Shown: positions 35,921 to 44,754 of the stretch, one piece after another | Numbering within the stretch: the stretch's first letter is position 1 | Layout of the letters: each line of letters starts with the position of its first letter | Assembly: GCF_001708965.1 (NCBI RefSeq) | Contig: NZ_LVJW01000007.1 | Span: 62,001-126,000, forward strand | Reading direction: 5' to 3' | DNA: 64,000 bases | DNA from: Candidatus Thiodiazotropha endoloripes | GTDB lineage: Bacteria; Pseudomonadota; Gammaproteobacteria; Chromatiales; Chromatiaceae | Notes under the pieces: model-generated | Database searches by the model: none | The model's input: the letters and a program-made list of their open reading frames with translations, nothing else | What the model was told of the DNA's origin: nothing | Program-made: the position numbers and the translations under genes

Positions 35921-36567
35921 GGACATGTTCATACGAATCCAATAGGTCCTGTGGTGCCTGAAAAAGCTTCAATTTAGGCGTGTGGCGCGTAGTTTAGTTG
36001 GACCTAATGAGCGATGAGCAAGGGTTTGTGGTGCTTATTCAGGCACAACTCCCCATATTGATTTAATAAAGAGGGGATGGGTCCATATATCTCCCGTAAA
36101 TTTTCAATCTTCCCAGCGGCAAGATTATAAAAGCCACTCTTCCTTTATGGGAGAGGGTGTATGCGAAGCGTTTCACCTGGCTAAAAAATAGAGCAAAACT
36201 CGCTAACTATTCATCTTTATCACGTTGATTTCTCATAAAGGCTAAGGTGCTCATTCGCCCCCTCTCCCCCGGCCCCTCTCCCGCAAGGGGAGAGGGGGAG
36301 TTGATATCCGACATTCTGACAATAATTCTGGCCTTGTCCATCTACTGATCTGTGCTTTCTCATCTCTCAATCAGCAATGAAAACCAACGAACGATAAGTC
36401 AGTTAACACCATAGTGTACGGAGTTTCTGGGGCAGCAGTGGCTGGGTTTGTTTTACGCCCAGCGGCGTTAACATTCACTTATGTAGAATAACTCCACCAC
36501 ACTCATTCTGCCTTGTTGGGCACAATTCGGCCCCAGTAGGACATATTGGATCAGTGTTAACAGACCC
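35921..36567. repeat. MITE-like composite repeat, copy B
   Basis: A non-coding element bounded by imperfect terminal inverted repeats. The left end (35921-35949), read on the minus strand, contains CCTATTGGATTCGTATGAAC. The right end (36539-36567) contains ATATTGGATCAGTGTTAACA. Internal blocks match copy A (1-230). A CCCCTCTCC-type palindrome (36257-36304) lies in the middle. No open frame or transposase is present. This accounts for most of the 678-nt gap between mobB and the methyltransferase. Confidence 0.6.
36257..36304. repeat. CCCTCTCCC / GGGAGAGGG palindrome
   Basis: CCCCTCTCCC runs on the left pair with GGGGAGAGGGGG on the right around CGCAA, forming a GC-rich hairpin. A similar motif is at 63460-63512. 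Such palindromes are widespread intergenic repeats in Proteobacteria. Confidence 0.55.
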
Positions 36568-36588
36568 GAGCGTCTCATCTACACCCGA

Positions 36589-37458
36589 TCAACTTTTCTC
36601 CGCCGTCATATAACAGATCCACCCGGCATCGGCTTCCCCCTCTTCAACGGGAAGAAAGATACCGTCGGGTTCACCATCATCATCGAATCCCTGCCAATAA
36701 AATGTGATCTTCTCAAATCCTACCTCGGACAGCAGTTCACGGACTTCAGGCAGACTCCACAGGCGCCAGTCATAACTGAAGGCCTTCTCGTAGCGTGAGC
36801 CATCCTCGAAATCGAAATGGATATGGCAGATCAAGGTGCCACTGATCGGGTCGTATTTCTCCTGCTCCCAGATATAGGTGAAGGTGGCGTCACCATCCTC
36901 GATGTCACGCTCCTCCTCGATCTCCTTATAGGAGTCATAGCCACCATAGGCATCCATGAAAAGTACGCCATCATCGGAGAGCTGCTCATAGACCCGTTGA
37001 AAGTAGCATTTCAACTGGTCACGCTCCTTGAACAGCCAATAACTGAAGTTCATGGCTGAGATGATCTCCATCGGCTCAGTCTCGACATTCAGTACATTCT
37101 CCTCCAGCAGGGTGACACGTTTACGCTGTGAGGATTTCAGCTTTGCAAGCTGATTCGCTTCACCCCATTGCAGAACCTCGGTATCGAGATCGACACCGAT
37201 CGCCTGGTTGCTCTTGCGTCTTTTTACCCATTCACAGCAGACATTGGCGGTGCCGCAGAAATCCTCTCGCAACCGTTTGGCGCGACGCCCCTTGAGCTTT
37301 TTGAAAGTGTCATCGACGAAATCGATTTCGGCTTCGGAGCATTGCACCGAAAGTTCGTAGAGATGGTGTCGATCTGCTGTATCGGCTATGGATTGCGATT
37401 TCTTTTTTCGTTTGCCCATTGCTGTTTTTTTATCAATGCGGTTGGAGTGGTCAGTCAT
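36589..37458 (-). CDS. class I SAM-dependent methyltransferase
   Basis: A 289-residue cytosolic methyltransferase of unknown substrate. After a basic N-terminus (MGKRKKKSQS, a possible alternative start) comes a Rossmann core with motif I-like EDFCGTANVCCEW and acidic-loop GVDLDTEVLQWG. A hydrophobic strand IISAMNFSYWLF, DDGVLFMDAYGG and a C-terminal beta-rich region follow. An Asp/Glu-rich acidic C-terminus is notable. It stands alone between repeats and the LysR gene. Confidence 0.82.
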   Translation of the reverse strand: MTDHSNRIDKKTAMGKRKKKSQSIADTADRHHLYELSVQCSEAEIDFVDDTFKKLKGRRAKRLREDFCGTANVCCEWVKRRKSNQAIGVDLDTEVLQWGEANQLAKLKSSQRKRVTLLEENVLNVETEPMEIISAMNFSYWLFKERDQLKCYFQRVYEQLSDDGVLFMDAYGGYDSYKEIEEERDIEDGDATFTYIWEQEKYDPISGTLICHIHFDFEDGSRYEKAFSYDWRLWSLPEVRELLSEVGFEKITFYWQGFDDDGEPDGIFLPVEEGEADAGWICYMTAEKS

Positions 37459-37583
37459 TCAAAGAGTGAATGCTACCCCATCAAGCGCTGCATCGCTACG
37501 CTAAAAAATCAGCTTTGATGTTAGCAAAAGATGGAACTGCATGGAGAGTGTGAAGAGAGTCTAACGTGTTACCTATTGAATCA

Positions 37584-38519
37584 TCATAGAGTGTCTTGTT
37601 CATCAATCAACGCCTCTTCAACCAGTTTGTTCAACACTCGACTGCACTTCGCTTTGAGGTGATCTCTCAACAGTCGCACAGCGGGTGTGATCAGTTGCCG
37701 GTTGGGACAGATCAGCCAGAGTTCGGTAGCCGGAGGCTTGTACTCCGGTAGCAGGTTGACCACTCTGCCGGAGAGCAGATCATTCGACATATCGAGGCAG
37801 GACTTGACTGCCACGCCTTTTCCGGCAACACACCAGCGCCTGACCAGATCCCCATCATTGGAGGCTCGGTTGCCACTCATTTTGATTTTGTATTCGGTGC
37901 CATCCCGGGTGAAGCTCCAGAGATCGTGAATGATGTCATAGAGCTGATAGAAGAGTCCGTTATGTGCGGGCAGATCGTGTGGATGTTGTGGGGTTCCATG
38001 CTGTTGCAGATAGTCGGGGGTTGCACAGAGCAGTCCCGGAACCTTGCAGATTTTGAAGCCATAGAGATTGGCGTCATCGGGTGAACCGTAGCGTAGTGCG
38101 ATATCCACCGCATCCCGATAGAAGTCGATATTGCTGTCACTGATATAGGTTTTCAGACTCACCTTCGGATAGTTCTCCATGAACTCATCCAGCCAGGGGG
38201 TGACCAGGTTACGCCCCAGGTCCGACGAAAGGGTGATGCGCAGCTCTCCGTCTACGATATCCAGATCATCCCGTACATTCTGCGTGGCCTGCTCCAGCAG
38301 CAGCAGGGCCTGCTCACACTGGGGGATATAGCGCTCACCGGCAGAGGAGAGTCTGAGCCGTCTGGTGGTGCGGATAAACAGGTCCATACCCAGCTGACGT
38401 TCCACCCGTTTGAGTGCGGCGCTGGCGGTGGCGGTGCGCATGTCCAACTGGGCTGCAGCGCCTGTAATACTGCGCAGTTCAGCGACTTTAAGGACCACTT
38501 GCAGATCTTCGAGCAGCAT
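37584..38519 (-). CDS. LysR-family transcriptional regulator
   Basis: A 311-residue regulator with an N-terminal winged helix-turn-helix (LQVVLKVAELRSITGAAAQL...ATASAALKRVERQLG) and a C-terminal effector domain. It is divergent from an oxidoreductase cluster starting at 38626; the 106-nt space between them is AT-rich and the likely binding site. The effector is unknown. Confidence 0.9.
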   Translation of the reverse strand: MLLEDLQVVLKVAELRSITGAAAQLDMRTATASAALKRVERQLGMDLFIRTTRRLRLSSAGERYIPQCEQALLLLEQATQNVRDDLDIVDGELRITLSSDLGRNLVTPWLDEFMENYPKVSLKTYISDSNIDFYRDAVDIALRYGSPDDANLYGFKICKVPGLLCATPDYLQQHGTPQHPHDLPAHNGLFYQLYDIIHDLWSFTRDGTEYKIKMSGNRASNDGDLVRRWCVAGKGVAVKSCLDMSNDLLSGRVVNLLPEYKPPATELWLICPNRQLITPAVRLLRDHLKAKCSRVLNKLVEEALIDEQDTL

Positions 38520-38625
38520 ATTATCAAAAAATATTTGAAAATGTTTCTTTAATTATGCTGTTTATACAGGATTATTCAACACCTACACTTCATGTCATTC
38601 GTTAAACCTGAGATGGAGCAACCCC

Positions 38626-39651
38626 ATGAAAGCCATTGGTTACAGTAAATCCCTGCCGATTGAGACCCCTGAAGCGCTGCTTGATATCGAGCTCCCCCAG
38701 CCGATCGCCACAGGCCGGGATCTGCTGGTGAAGATCGATGCAATCGCGGTCAATCCGGTGGATTACAAGATTCGTCAGAATATGGCCCCCAGCGATGGGG
38801 CATGGCGGGTACTTGGCTGGGATGCGGTGGGTAAGGTTGTGGCGACCGGGGAAGCGGTCACAACATTCAAACCCGGAGACAAAGTCTTCTATGCCGGTGA
38901 TCTCAACCGACAGGGTAGCAACGCGGAGTACCAACTGGTGGATGAGCGTCTGGTCGGCCACAAACCGAAAAGCCTGACGGATGAAGAGGCGGCCGCATTA
39001 CCGTTGACCGCGATAACCGCCTGGGAGCTGCTGTTCGAACACCTCGCCATCACTCAGGTATCGCCCGAGGCAAAGGAGAAATCCGATGAGGTCATCCTGG
39101 TGGTCGGTGCCGCCGGTGGGGTTGGCTCCATTCTGCTGCAACTGGCCAGCACCATTACCGGTGCCACCACCATCGCCACAGCATCGCGTGAACGTTCACA
39201 GGCCTGGGTGAAACAATTGGGTGCGAATCATGTGATCGACCACAGCAAACCGCTGCAGCCCCAGATCGAGGCACTGGGCATTGGCCAGGTGACCCACATC
39301 GCCAGTCTCAACAGCACCGTCGACTACTTTGAGGCTTACACGGAACTGTTGGCACCCTTCGGCAAGATCGCCATGATCGATGATCCCGAGTCGCTGGATG
39401 TGATGAAACTGAAGCCGAAGAGTCAGTCACTGCATATCGAGTTTATGTTTGCCCGTTCGATGTTCAATGCGGCGGATATGCAGGCACAGAGTGATCTGTT
39501 GAACCGGGTGGCCGATCTGATCGATCAGGGGTATATCAGAACCACCGTCGGTAAAAAACTGGGTGTGATCAATGCCGATAATCTGAAGCAAGCCCATCAG
39601 CAGCTGGAGTCGGGTCGTTCGATCGGTAAGATTGTTCTGCAGGGTTTTTGA
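38626..39651 (+). CDS. zinc-type alcohol dehydrogenase-like / quinone oxidoreductase
   Basis: A 341-residue medium-chain dehydrogenase/reductase. GroES-like N-terminal domain (KIDAIAVNPVDYKIRQ), then an NADPH-binding Rossmann fold with VVGAAGGVGSILLQLA. No structural zinc cysteines are visible, fitting the quinone oxidoreductase-like (zeta-crystallin/YhdH-type) branch. First gene of a four-gene run divergent from the LysR gene. Substrate not predictable; detoxification of quinones or enals is typical of the family. Confidence 0.88.
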   Translation: MKAIGYSKSLPIETPEALLDIELPQPIATGRDLLVKIDAIAVNPVDYKIRQNMAPSDGAWRVLGWDAVGKVVATGEAVTTFKPGDKVFYAGDLNRQGSNAEYQLVDERLVGHKPKSLTDEEAAALPLTAITAWELLFEHLAITQVSPEAKEKSDEVILVVGAAGGVGSILLQLASTITGATTIATASRERSQAWVKQLGANHVIDHSKPLQPQIEALGIGQVTHIASLNSTVDYFEAYTELLAPFGKIAMIDDPESLDVMKLKPKSQSLHIEFMFARSMFNAADMQAQSDLLNRVADLIDQGYIRTTVGKKLGVINADNLKQAHQQLESGRSIGKIVLQGF

Positions 39652-39716
39652 ATACCACAACCTGTGTTGTACAGCGAGCAGGATAGACTCATCAAAACTC
39701 AGACGAGGATTTAACC

Positions 39717-40019
39717 ATGTCATATTATTCAGTTTTGGATGTAACACCGACCCGTGAGGATTGGATTCCAGACTACATCGAGCCAGCCAACAGGCTGGTC
39801 GCTCAACATGGTGGAAAGTATCTGGCGCGTACCACCAGCCACAATCAGCTTGAAGGTGAACTGAAAGAGGCAGCATTGCGCATCATCATAGAGTGGCCAT
39901 CCAGACAGGCTGCCGAGGCGTTCATGGCAGACCCCCTATATCAGCCTCATTTGCAGACGAGGGCGGCCGGGTCGGTCAGTCATCACTATCTGGTTGAAGG
40001 TAAGGACGATCTGGGTTGA
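39717..40019 (+). CDS. DUF1330 family protein
   Basis: A 100-residue protein with the ferredoxin-like alpha-beta barrel pattern of DUF1330: YYSVLDVTPTREDWIPDYIE at the start and IIEWPSRQAAEAFMADPLYQ in the middle. A conserved small dimeric fold with unknown function. It lies 65 nt after the dehydrogenase gene. Confidence 0.8.
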   Translation: MSYYSVLDVTPTREDWIPDYIEPANRLVAQHGGKYLARTTSHNQLEGELKEAALRIIIEWPSRQAAEAFMADPLYQPHLQTRAAGSVSHHYLVEGKDDLG

Positions 40020-40090
40020 GTGGATCAACATGGATTGGATGGCTGCCAGCTTCGGCTTGCGCCAATCCGCTCTCCTGATGAGGCAATATT

Positions 40091-41059
40091 ATGAATGCAG
40101 CTATTGAAGAGACAGCCTTTGAAACGATCAATCCAGGCTACAACACGACATTTCAACCGGGTCGCTTGAGCCTCGGACTGGTGGCGCCCCTGGAACAGTA
40201 CAGCTCGGGGCCTGTTGCCTCGATGACGCGCCATATGGAACGGGTCGAGTTGGCAGAAGCGTTGGGCTTCTCTGCGGTCTGGCTGAGGGATGTACCGTTC
40301 AATGTCCCATCCTTCGGTGATGCCGGACAGCTGTTCGATCCGTTTGTCTATCTGGGGATGCTGGCCGCGAAAACCGAACGTATCGCTCTGGGTGTTGCCA
40401 GCATCGTACTACCCTTGCGTCATCCGGCACACATTGCCAAGGCGGCAGCCAGTGTCGACCAGTTATCCGGCGGACGGCTGATCCTTGGTGTGGCCTCGGG
40501 TGACCGGCCGGAAGAGTATCCGGCGCTCAATCTCAGTTTTGAAGGTCGTGGTGAGCGCTTTCGCCAGAGTTTTGACTACATTCGTCGTATGTGGGAGGAG
40601 CGAGCGGCATTTCAGAGTGATTATGGCAATCCCCATGGTGGTATGGATATGTTGCCGAAACCTGCCTTTGGCAAGCTGCCGATGCTGATCACCGGTGGCA
40701 GTCAACAGGATCCGGATTGGATCGCCAGGCATGGAGAGGGATGGATTACCTATCCCCGCACTGTATCTGCACAGGCACGACTGGTCAGTGACTGGCGCGC
40801 CAATGTTAAAGCTGTGGGTGGGCTTGCCAAGCCTGCAGTGCAATCCCTCTATATCGACTTGACTGAGAACCCGGAGACAGAACCGCAACCGATCCATCTG
40901 GGATTCAGGTTGGGTGCTGATCATCTTCGCAACTATTTGAAGTCACTGGAACAGATAGGCATCAACCATGTGGCGCTCAATCTGCGATTCAATCAGCGGG
41001 ATATCGAGACTACACTGAAACAGCTGTCAGCAGAGATCCTGCCTGAATTTCAGAACTAA
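40091..41059 (+). CDS. luciferase-like (LLM) flavin-dependent oxidoreductase
   Basis: A 322-residue TIM-barrel flavin monooxygenase of the LLM class. Family features: LGLVAPLEQYSSGPVASM at the N-terminus, AEALGFSAVWLRDVPF, RIALGVASIVLPLRHPAHIA and LSGGRLILGVASGDRPEEY. It probably works with a flavin reductase; its substrate is unknown. Third gene of the LysR-linked cluster. Confidence 0.88.
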   Translation: MNAAIEETAFETINPGYNTTFQPGRLSLGLVAPLEQYSSGPVASMTRHMERVELAEALGFSAVWLRDVPFNVPSFGDAGQLFDPFVYLGMLAAKTERIALGVASIVLPLRHPAHIAKAAASVDQLSGGRLILGVASGDRPEEYPALNLSFEGRGERFRQSFDYIRRMWEERAAFQSDYGNPHGGMDMLPKPAFGKLPMLITGGSQQDPDWIARHGEGWITYPRTVSAQARLVSDWRANVKAVGGLAKPAVQSLYIDLTENPETEPQPIHLGFRLGADHLRNYLKSLEQIGINHVALNLRFNQRDIETTLKQLSAEILPEFQN

Positions 41060-41103
41060 TAACACGGCATACTGAGTCGCCAGGTTAATATGGGAGTGAA
41101 CAA

Positions 41104-41916
41104 ATGCAGAAAACCATCATGATCACCGGGGCTACAGATGGTATTGGTCTGGCTGCCGCAAAAAAACTGGTTGGTATGGGGCATCATCTATTACTGCATG
41201 GACGCAATCCCACAAAGCTCTCTGTGGTTGAAAAAGAGCTTTCGAGCCTGGCTGACAGTGTACCTGTGGAAAGTTATGTTGCCGACCTCTCCGTGCTCAG
41301 TGAGGTGCAACAGCTGATCGATCAGGTGGCGGAACGGCATCAACATATCGATGTGTTGATCAACAATGCGGGCATCTTCAAAACATCCGAACCGCTTACC
41401 ACAGAGGGTCTGGATGTGCGTTTTGTGGTCAACACCATTGCCCCCTATCTGCTGACAAAAAAAGCGCTGCCCTTGATGGGGCCGAGTGGTCGGGTCATCA
41501 ATCTATCCTCTGCTGCCCAGTCGCCGGTGGATCTGCAGGCACTGATGGGACGCCAGCGAATCGATAACGATTTTGAAGCCTATGCACAAAGCAAACTGGC
41601 GATCACTGCCTGGTCCCGCAGCCTGGCGGAGATTCATAAGCCGCAGGGTCCGAAAATCATCTCAGTCAATCCGGGTTCGATGCTCGGCAGCAAGATGGTC
41701 AAGCAGGCATTCGGCGTGGCCGGCAAGGACATCAACATCGGTGCGGATATTCTCATACGGGCAGCGCTGTCGGAAGAATTTGAGTCGGCCAACGGTCGAT
41801 ATTTCGATAACGACTCCGGAAGCTTTGCCTCACCTCATGCCGATGCGCTCAACCCAAAGATCTCCGACTCAATCATTGAATCGATTGAGTCGGTACTGGA
41901 TGAATATTCGAATTAG
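41104..41916 (+). CDS. short-chain dehydrogenase/reductase
   Basis: A 270-residue SDR with the N-terminal cofactor motif ITGATDGIGLAAAKKL, NNAG in DVLINNAGIF, and the catalytic Ser (NLSSAAQ) with Y-x-x-x-K (AYAQSKLA) downstream. Lengths are standard. Last gene of the LysR-linked oxidoreductase run, 45 nt after the LLM gene. Confidence 0.9.
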   Translation: MQKTIMITGATDGIGLAAAKKLVGMGHHLLLHGRNPTKLSVVEKELSSLADSVPVESYVADLSVLSEVQQLIDQVAERHQHIDVLINNAGIFKTSEPLTTEGLDVRFVVNTIAPYLLTKKALPLMGPSGRVINLSSAAQSPVDLQALMGRQRIDNDFEAYAQSKLAITAWSRSLAEIHKPQGPKIISVNPGSMLGSKMVKQAFGVAGKDINIGADILIRAALSEEFESANGRYFDNDSGSFASPHADALNPKISDSIIESIESVLDEYSN

Positions 41917-42145
41917 GTGGCAGCTCGTTTGAAATGGCAATATCCCGCAGTGTGATGGAGATCTATGCTGTGTATGGGGCACTGAACTGGATCGGTTCAG
42001 GTAGATTAAAAATAACAATCCCAGTGTAATCAGCAACAGTTTTCGTTTATGGAATAGAATATCTGATTGATCTTCACTTTCCACAGGAGATGAAAACTCG
42101 AACTATAATCTTTTTATCAGGACGAGAGAGAGAAGAGGTGGTGTT

Positions 42146-42616
42146 ATGGCAATTGCGATTTCACTCCAGCAGTTTTTGCAGAATCACGCATTAGATTACG
42201 AGATCATCGATCACAGACGCACCAGTTCCACGCTGCACAGTGCGGAAGCTGCGCACATTCCCGGAGACAGGATGGCCAAGTCGGTACTATTGGGAGATGA
42301 CGAGAGCTACATGTTAGCGGTTATTCCGGCAACCCATCACATCGATTTCGATGATCTGACCCAACTTACCGGACGCAATCTCTTTCTGATATCAGAAGAA
42401 GAGCTACAGCAGGCCTTTGCCGATTGTGAGACGGGTGCAGTGCCACCGGTTGGCGATCCCTATGGGATTGAGACCCTGGTGGATGTGGCCCTGTTACAAC
42501 AACCTGATCTCTATTTCGAGAGTGGTGATCACGGCAAGTTGCTGCATCTCAGTACAGATTCCTTCCGGGAATTGGAAGAGAATGCGATTATGGGAGAGTT
42601 CAGTTACCACATATAA
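42146..42616 (+). CDS. YbaK/EbsC-type aminoacyl-tRNA deacylase domain protein
   Basis: A 156-residue single-domain protein of the YbaK/ProX editing superfamily. Features include the N-terminal IDHRRTSSTLHSAEAAHIPG, the conserved Lys in DRMAKSVLL, and TGAVPPVGDPYGIETLVD, typical of the family's GxxxPxG motif. It probably hydrolyses mischarged tRNA. It lies upstream of tRNA-Ser, which may be coincidental. Confidence 0.88.
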   Translation: MAIAISLQQFLQNHALDYEIIDHRRTSSTLHSAEAAHIPGDRMAKSVLLGDDESYMLAVIPATHHIDFDDLTQLTGRNLFLISEEELQQAFADCETGAVPPVGDPYGIETLVDVALLQQPDLYFESGDHGKLLHLSTDSFRELEENAIMGEFSYHI

Positions 42617-42820
42617 ACCTCTGATGAGCTTGGTTGGCCATTGGGGCCATTGGGGCCATTTGTTGGCCAGGACGAAATCAGCTGAAAAATGGTGATTTGA
42701 GAGGGAGATACCGTTTTACAGCTGATTTCTCCATGGAGATCCCACTTCCTATCGACCTGGTAACTGCTTAGCCATTTGATTCCAGGTACAAACTAGTTTA
42801 ATCTTGCGCTCCTTAAATCT

Positions 42821-42911
42821 GGAGAGATGTCCGAGTGGCTGAAGGAGCACGCCTGGAAAGTGTGTATACGTTAATAGCGTATCGAGGGTTCGAATCCCTC
42901 TCTCTCCGCCA
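42821..42911 (+). tRNA. tRNA-Ser (anticodon GGA)
   Basis: A 91-nt tRNA with acceptor GGAGAGA/TCTCTCC, discriminator G and an encoded CCA (42909-42911). The anticodon stem CACGC/GTGTG flanks loop CTGGAAA, giving GGA at 42855-42857. The long variable arm is typical of serine tRNAs, and the T-arm is GGGTTCGAATCCC-like. Its 3' end is part of a large inverted repeat with the terminator that follows. Confidence 0.97.
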
Positions 42912-42962
42912 ATAAAAAAGGGGCCCCAATCGGGGCCCCTTTTTTATTGGCGGAGAGAGAGG
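42897..42962 (+). terminator. terminator merged with inverted copy of the tRNA 3' end
   Basis: The arms 42897-42927 and 42932-42962 are a perfect 31-bp inverted repeat with loop AATC. The inner part (AAAAAAGGGGCCCC / GGGGCCCCTTTTTT) is a strong intrinsic terminator. The outer part is the last 15 nt of the tRNA and its complement. After a 4-nt bulge the pairing continues with 42886-42896 / 42967-42977. Confidence 0.9.
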
Positions 42963-43370
42963 ATTTGATTCGAACCCTTCGTTCGAAAGGAACGCAGTGA
43001 CGCCGACGCCGCAGCGCAGCGTAGGCGCCCCGTAGGGGTGAGCGAAGCGAATCAATCCCGACCTTCAGCCCACACTCAAGCGGAGACCCACTGGCCCCTT
43101 TTTTATTGGCGGAGAGAGAGGATTTGATTCGAACCCTTCGTTCGAAAGGAACGCAGTGACGCCGACGCCGCAGCGCAGCGTAGGCGCCCCGTAGGGGTGA
43201 GCGAAGCGAATCAATCCCGACCTTCAGCCCACACTCAAGCGGAGACCCACTGGCCCCTTTTTTATTGGCGGAGAGAGAGGATTTGATTCGAACCCTTTGT
43301 TCGAAAGGAACGCAGTGACGCCGACGCCGCAGCGCAGCGTAGGCGCCCCGCAGGGGTGAGCGAAGCGAAT
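42949..43370. repeat. 159-bp tandem repeats with inverted tRNA-Ser 3' ends
   Basis: Units start at 42949, 43108 and 43267 (period 159; the third is partial). Each begins with GGCGGAGAGAGAGG then TTTGATTCGAACCC, the inverted tRNA-Ser acceptor and T-arm with a 4-nt insertion. Each continues with a CGCCCCGTAGGGGTGAG-type hairpin. Units 2 and 3 are also preceded by the CCCCTTTTTTATT terminator arm. A further partial copy lies at 43712-43766. Open frames through the array are artefacts. Confidence 0.9.
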
Positions 43371-43654
43371 CACCAGGAGTGGTCCGACGCAGGACGCCAT
43401 AGCGAAGCGCAGGCGCCCCGCAGGGGTGAACGAAGCGAATCACCAGAAGTGGTGCGACGCAAGACGCCACAGCGAAGCGCAGGCGCCCCGCAGGGGTGAA
43501 CGAAGCGAATCACCAGGAGCGAAGCGACACAGGACGCTGCAGTGAAACGTAGGCGCCCCGAAGGGGTGAGCCGAAGGCGAATCACCAGGAGCGAAGCGAC
43601 GCAGGACGCTGCAGTGAAACGTAGGCGCCCCGAAGGGGTGAGCCGAAGGCGAAT
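43371..43654. repeat. 70-72-bp tandem repeats
   Basis: Four units starting at 43371, 43441, 43511 and 43583 (periods 70, 70, 72, 72 to the next GAATCA). Each unit begins CACCAGGAG and contains GGCGCCCCGAAGGGG or GGCGCCCCGCAGGGG hairpins. They continue directly from the third 159-bp unit and share its hairpin part. There are no unique spacers, so this is not a CRISPR array. Confidence 0.88.
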
Positions 43655-43768
43655 CAATCCCAACCCTCCGCCCACACCCAAGCCAAGGAGACCCTCAAAC
43701 CCTTTATTTATGGCGGAGAGAGAGGTTTTGATTCGAACCCTTCGTTCGTAAGGAACGCAGTGACGCTG

Positions 43769-44106
43769 ATGATTGGAAAATGGCCGAACAGCAATTTTTA
43801 TTGAAATGAGTACTCAAAGGTATATCCCTATTTACCGCTTAGGCCGGTTATCATGTCCCTGGGTATGTTGTTCAGTTAATGGATGGGTATAGCGTATGTT
43901 TCTGTTTACTCTAAGTGCAAATAGTTCAGCCGTAAACAAATACAAATCACCGCAAAAGCTTGCGCATCCTGTTGTTGAATATCTCAACAAGTCAGCCTAT
44001 TAGCAGAAGTCTCTCTGGATCAGGTGAATCCGCTCAGCAGGCTTTTCAGCCAGTCACGGCATACTCTATACAGCTCTAGCATAAACAGGACCTATTGAAA
44101 TCCCCA
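43769..44106. other. intergenic region
   Basis: No gene, RNA or repeat that I can support lies between the repeat array and lutC. Confidence 0.5.
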
Positions 44107-44754
44107 TTACACTAAAAGCAGTGTAATAAGTTGCTTAGGCCCATGAATCCCATAAGCCAATGTCTGCTCAATATCCGCCGTTTTTGAGGGGCCTGATATC
44201 AACAGTACATTGGTTGGCAGACCATCGGCCCACTGCTCTTTCTCAATCACTTCAGCAAACGATTGATAGAGTTTTGTTGCATCCAGCAAAGCGATATGCA
44301 CCGGCGGTACCAAGGACATCAAGCGTGGCTCGTCCCGGTCTGGCATGAGCACCAGGGTGCCGGTCTCGGCAATCCCACAGCGGCTGCCGGTGATGGCTGC
44401 ATCAATCTGTGAGAAGAGCTCGGGCTTCCAGGATTCGATGGGTTGATCGTATTGATGAAATAGGGTGCTTTCAATGTTACTCATGCTCAATTGATTACCG
44501 GTGTCTCCTGTACCGGTCAGGACTTGATGCAGGCCCCGCTTGGGTAGCTCTTCCGCTAACCAGTCGATCCATTGGGCGGCGGGCAGGGTGTGGACTTCAC
44601 CGTGTACGGACTTTTGGCTCTCGATAAACCGGGTGATGCGTTGTTCGACGCTCCAGGCTTCCAGGGAGGGAGTACTTGGCTCTGGCTGCTCCAGCTCGAC
44701 CTGATTGTCACGCAGGCGCTGCAGGATGTTGTCTCTGGTACTACTCATCGTCAT
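44107..44754 (-). CDS. lactate utilization protein C (LutC/LldG)
   Basis: A LUD-domain subunit of the LutABC L-lactate dehydrogenase system. Start at ATG 44754 (or 44748), within the end of lutB; a longer frame upstream runs antisense-like through lutB and is not credible. About 215 residues with the family stretch GIAETGTLVLMPDRDEPRLM and, near the C-terminus, LISGPSKTADIEQTLAYGIHGPK. The overlap with lutB indicates coupling. Confidence 0.9.
   Translation of the reverse strand: MTMSSTRDNILQRLRDNQVELEQPEPSTPSLEAWSVEQRITRFIESQKSVHGEVHTLPAAQWIDWLAEELPKRGLHQVLTGTGDTGNQLSMSNIESTLFHQYDQPIESWKPELFSQIDAAITGSRCGIAETGTLVLMPDRDEPRLMSLVPPVHIALLDATKLYQSFAEVIEKEQWADGLPTNVLLISGPSKTADIEQTLAYGIHGPKQLITLLLV

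Noticed and set aside
41869..42084. Minus-strand frame between the SDR and YbaK genes
   Set aside because: It overlaps the SDR 3' end in antisense and has no supporting signal.
42640..42670. Short direct repeats of TTGGGGCCATT
   Set aside because: Only two or three copies of a low-complexity GC motif; too little to call a feature.
42949..43654. Possible CRISPR array
   Set aside because: Repeats are contiguous units of 159 or 70-72 bp without unique spacers, and no cas gene is near.
42871..43681. Minus-strand open frames of 103-199 codons across the repeat array
   Set aside because: They are translations of the tandem repeats and the tRNA antisense strand, with repeated Arg/Leu-rich segments that follow the repeat units, no ribosome site and no conserved domain.
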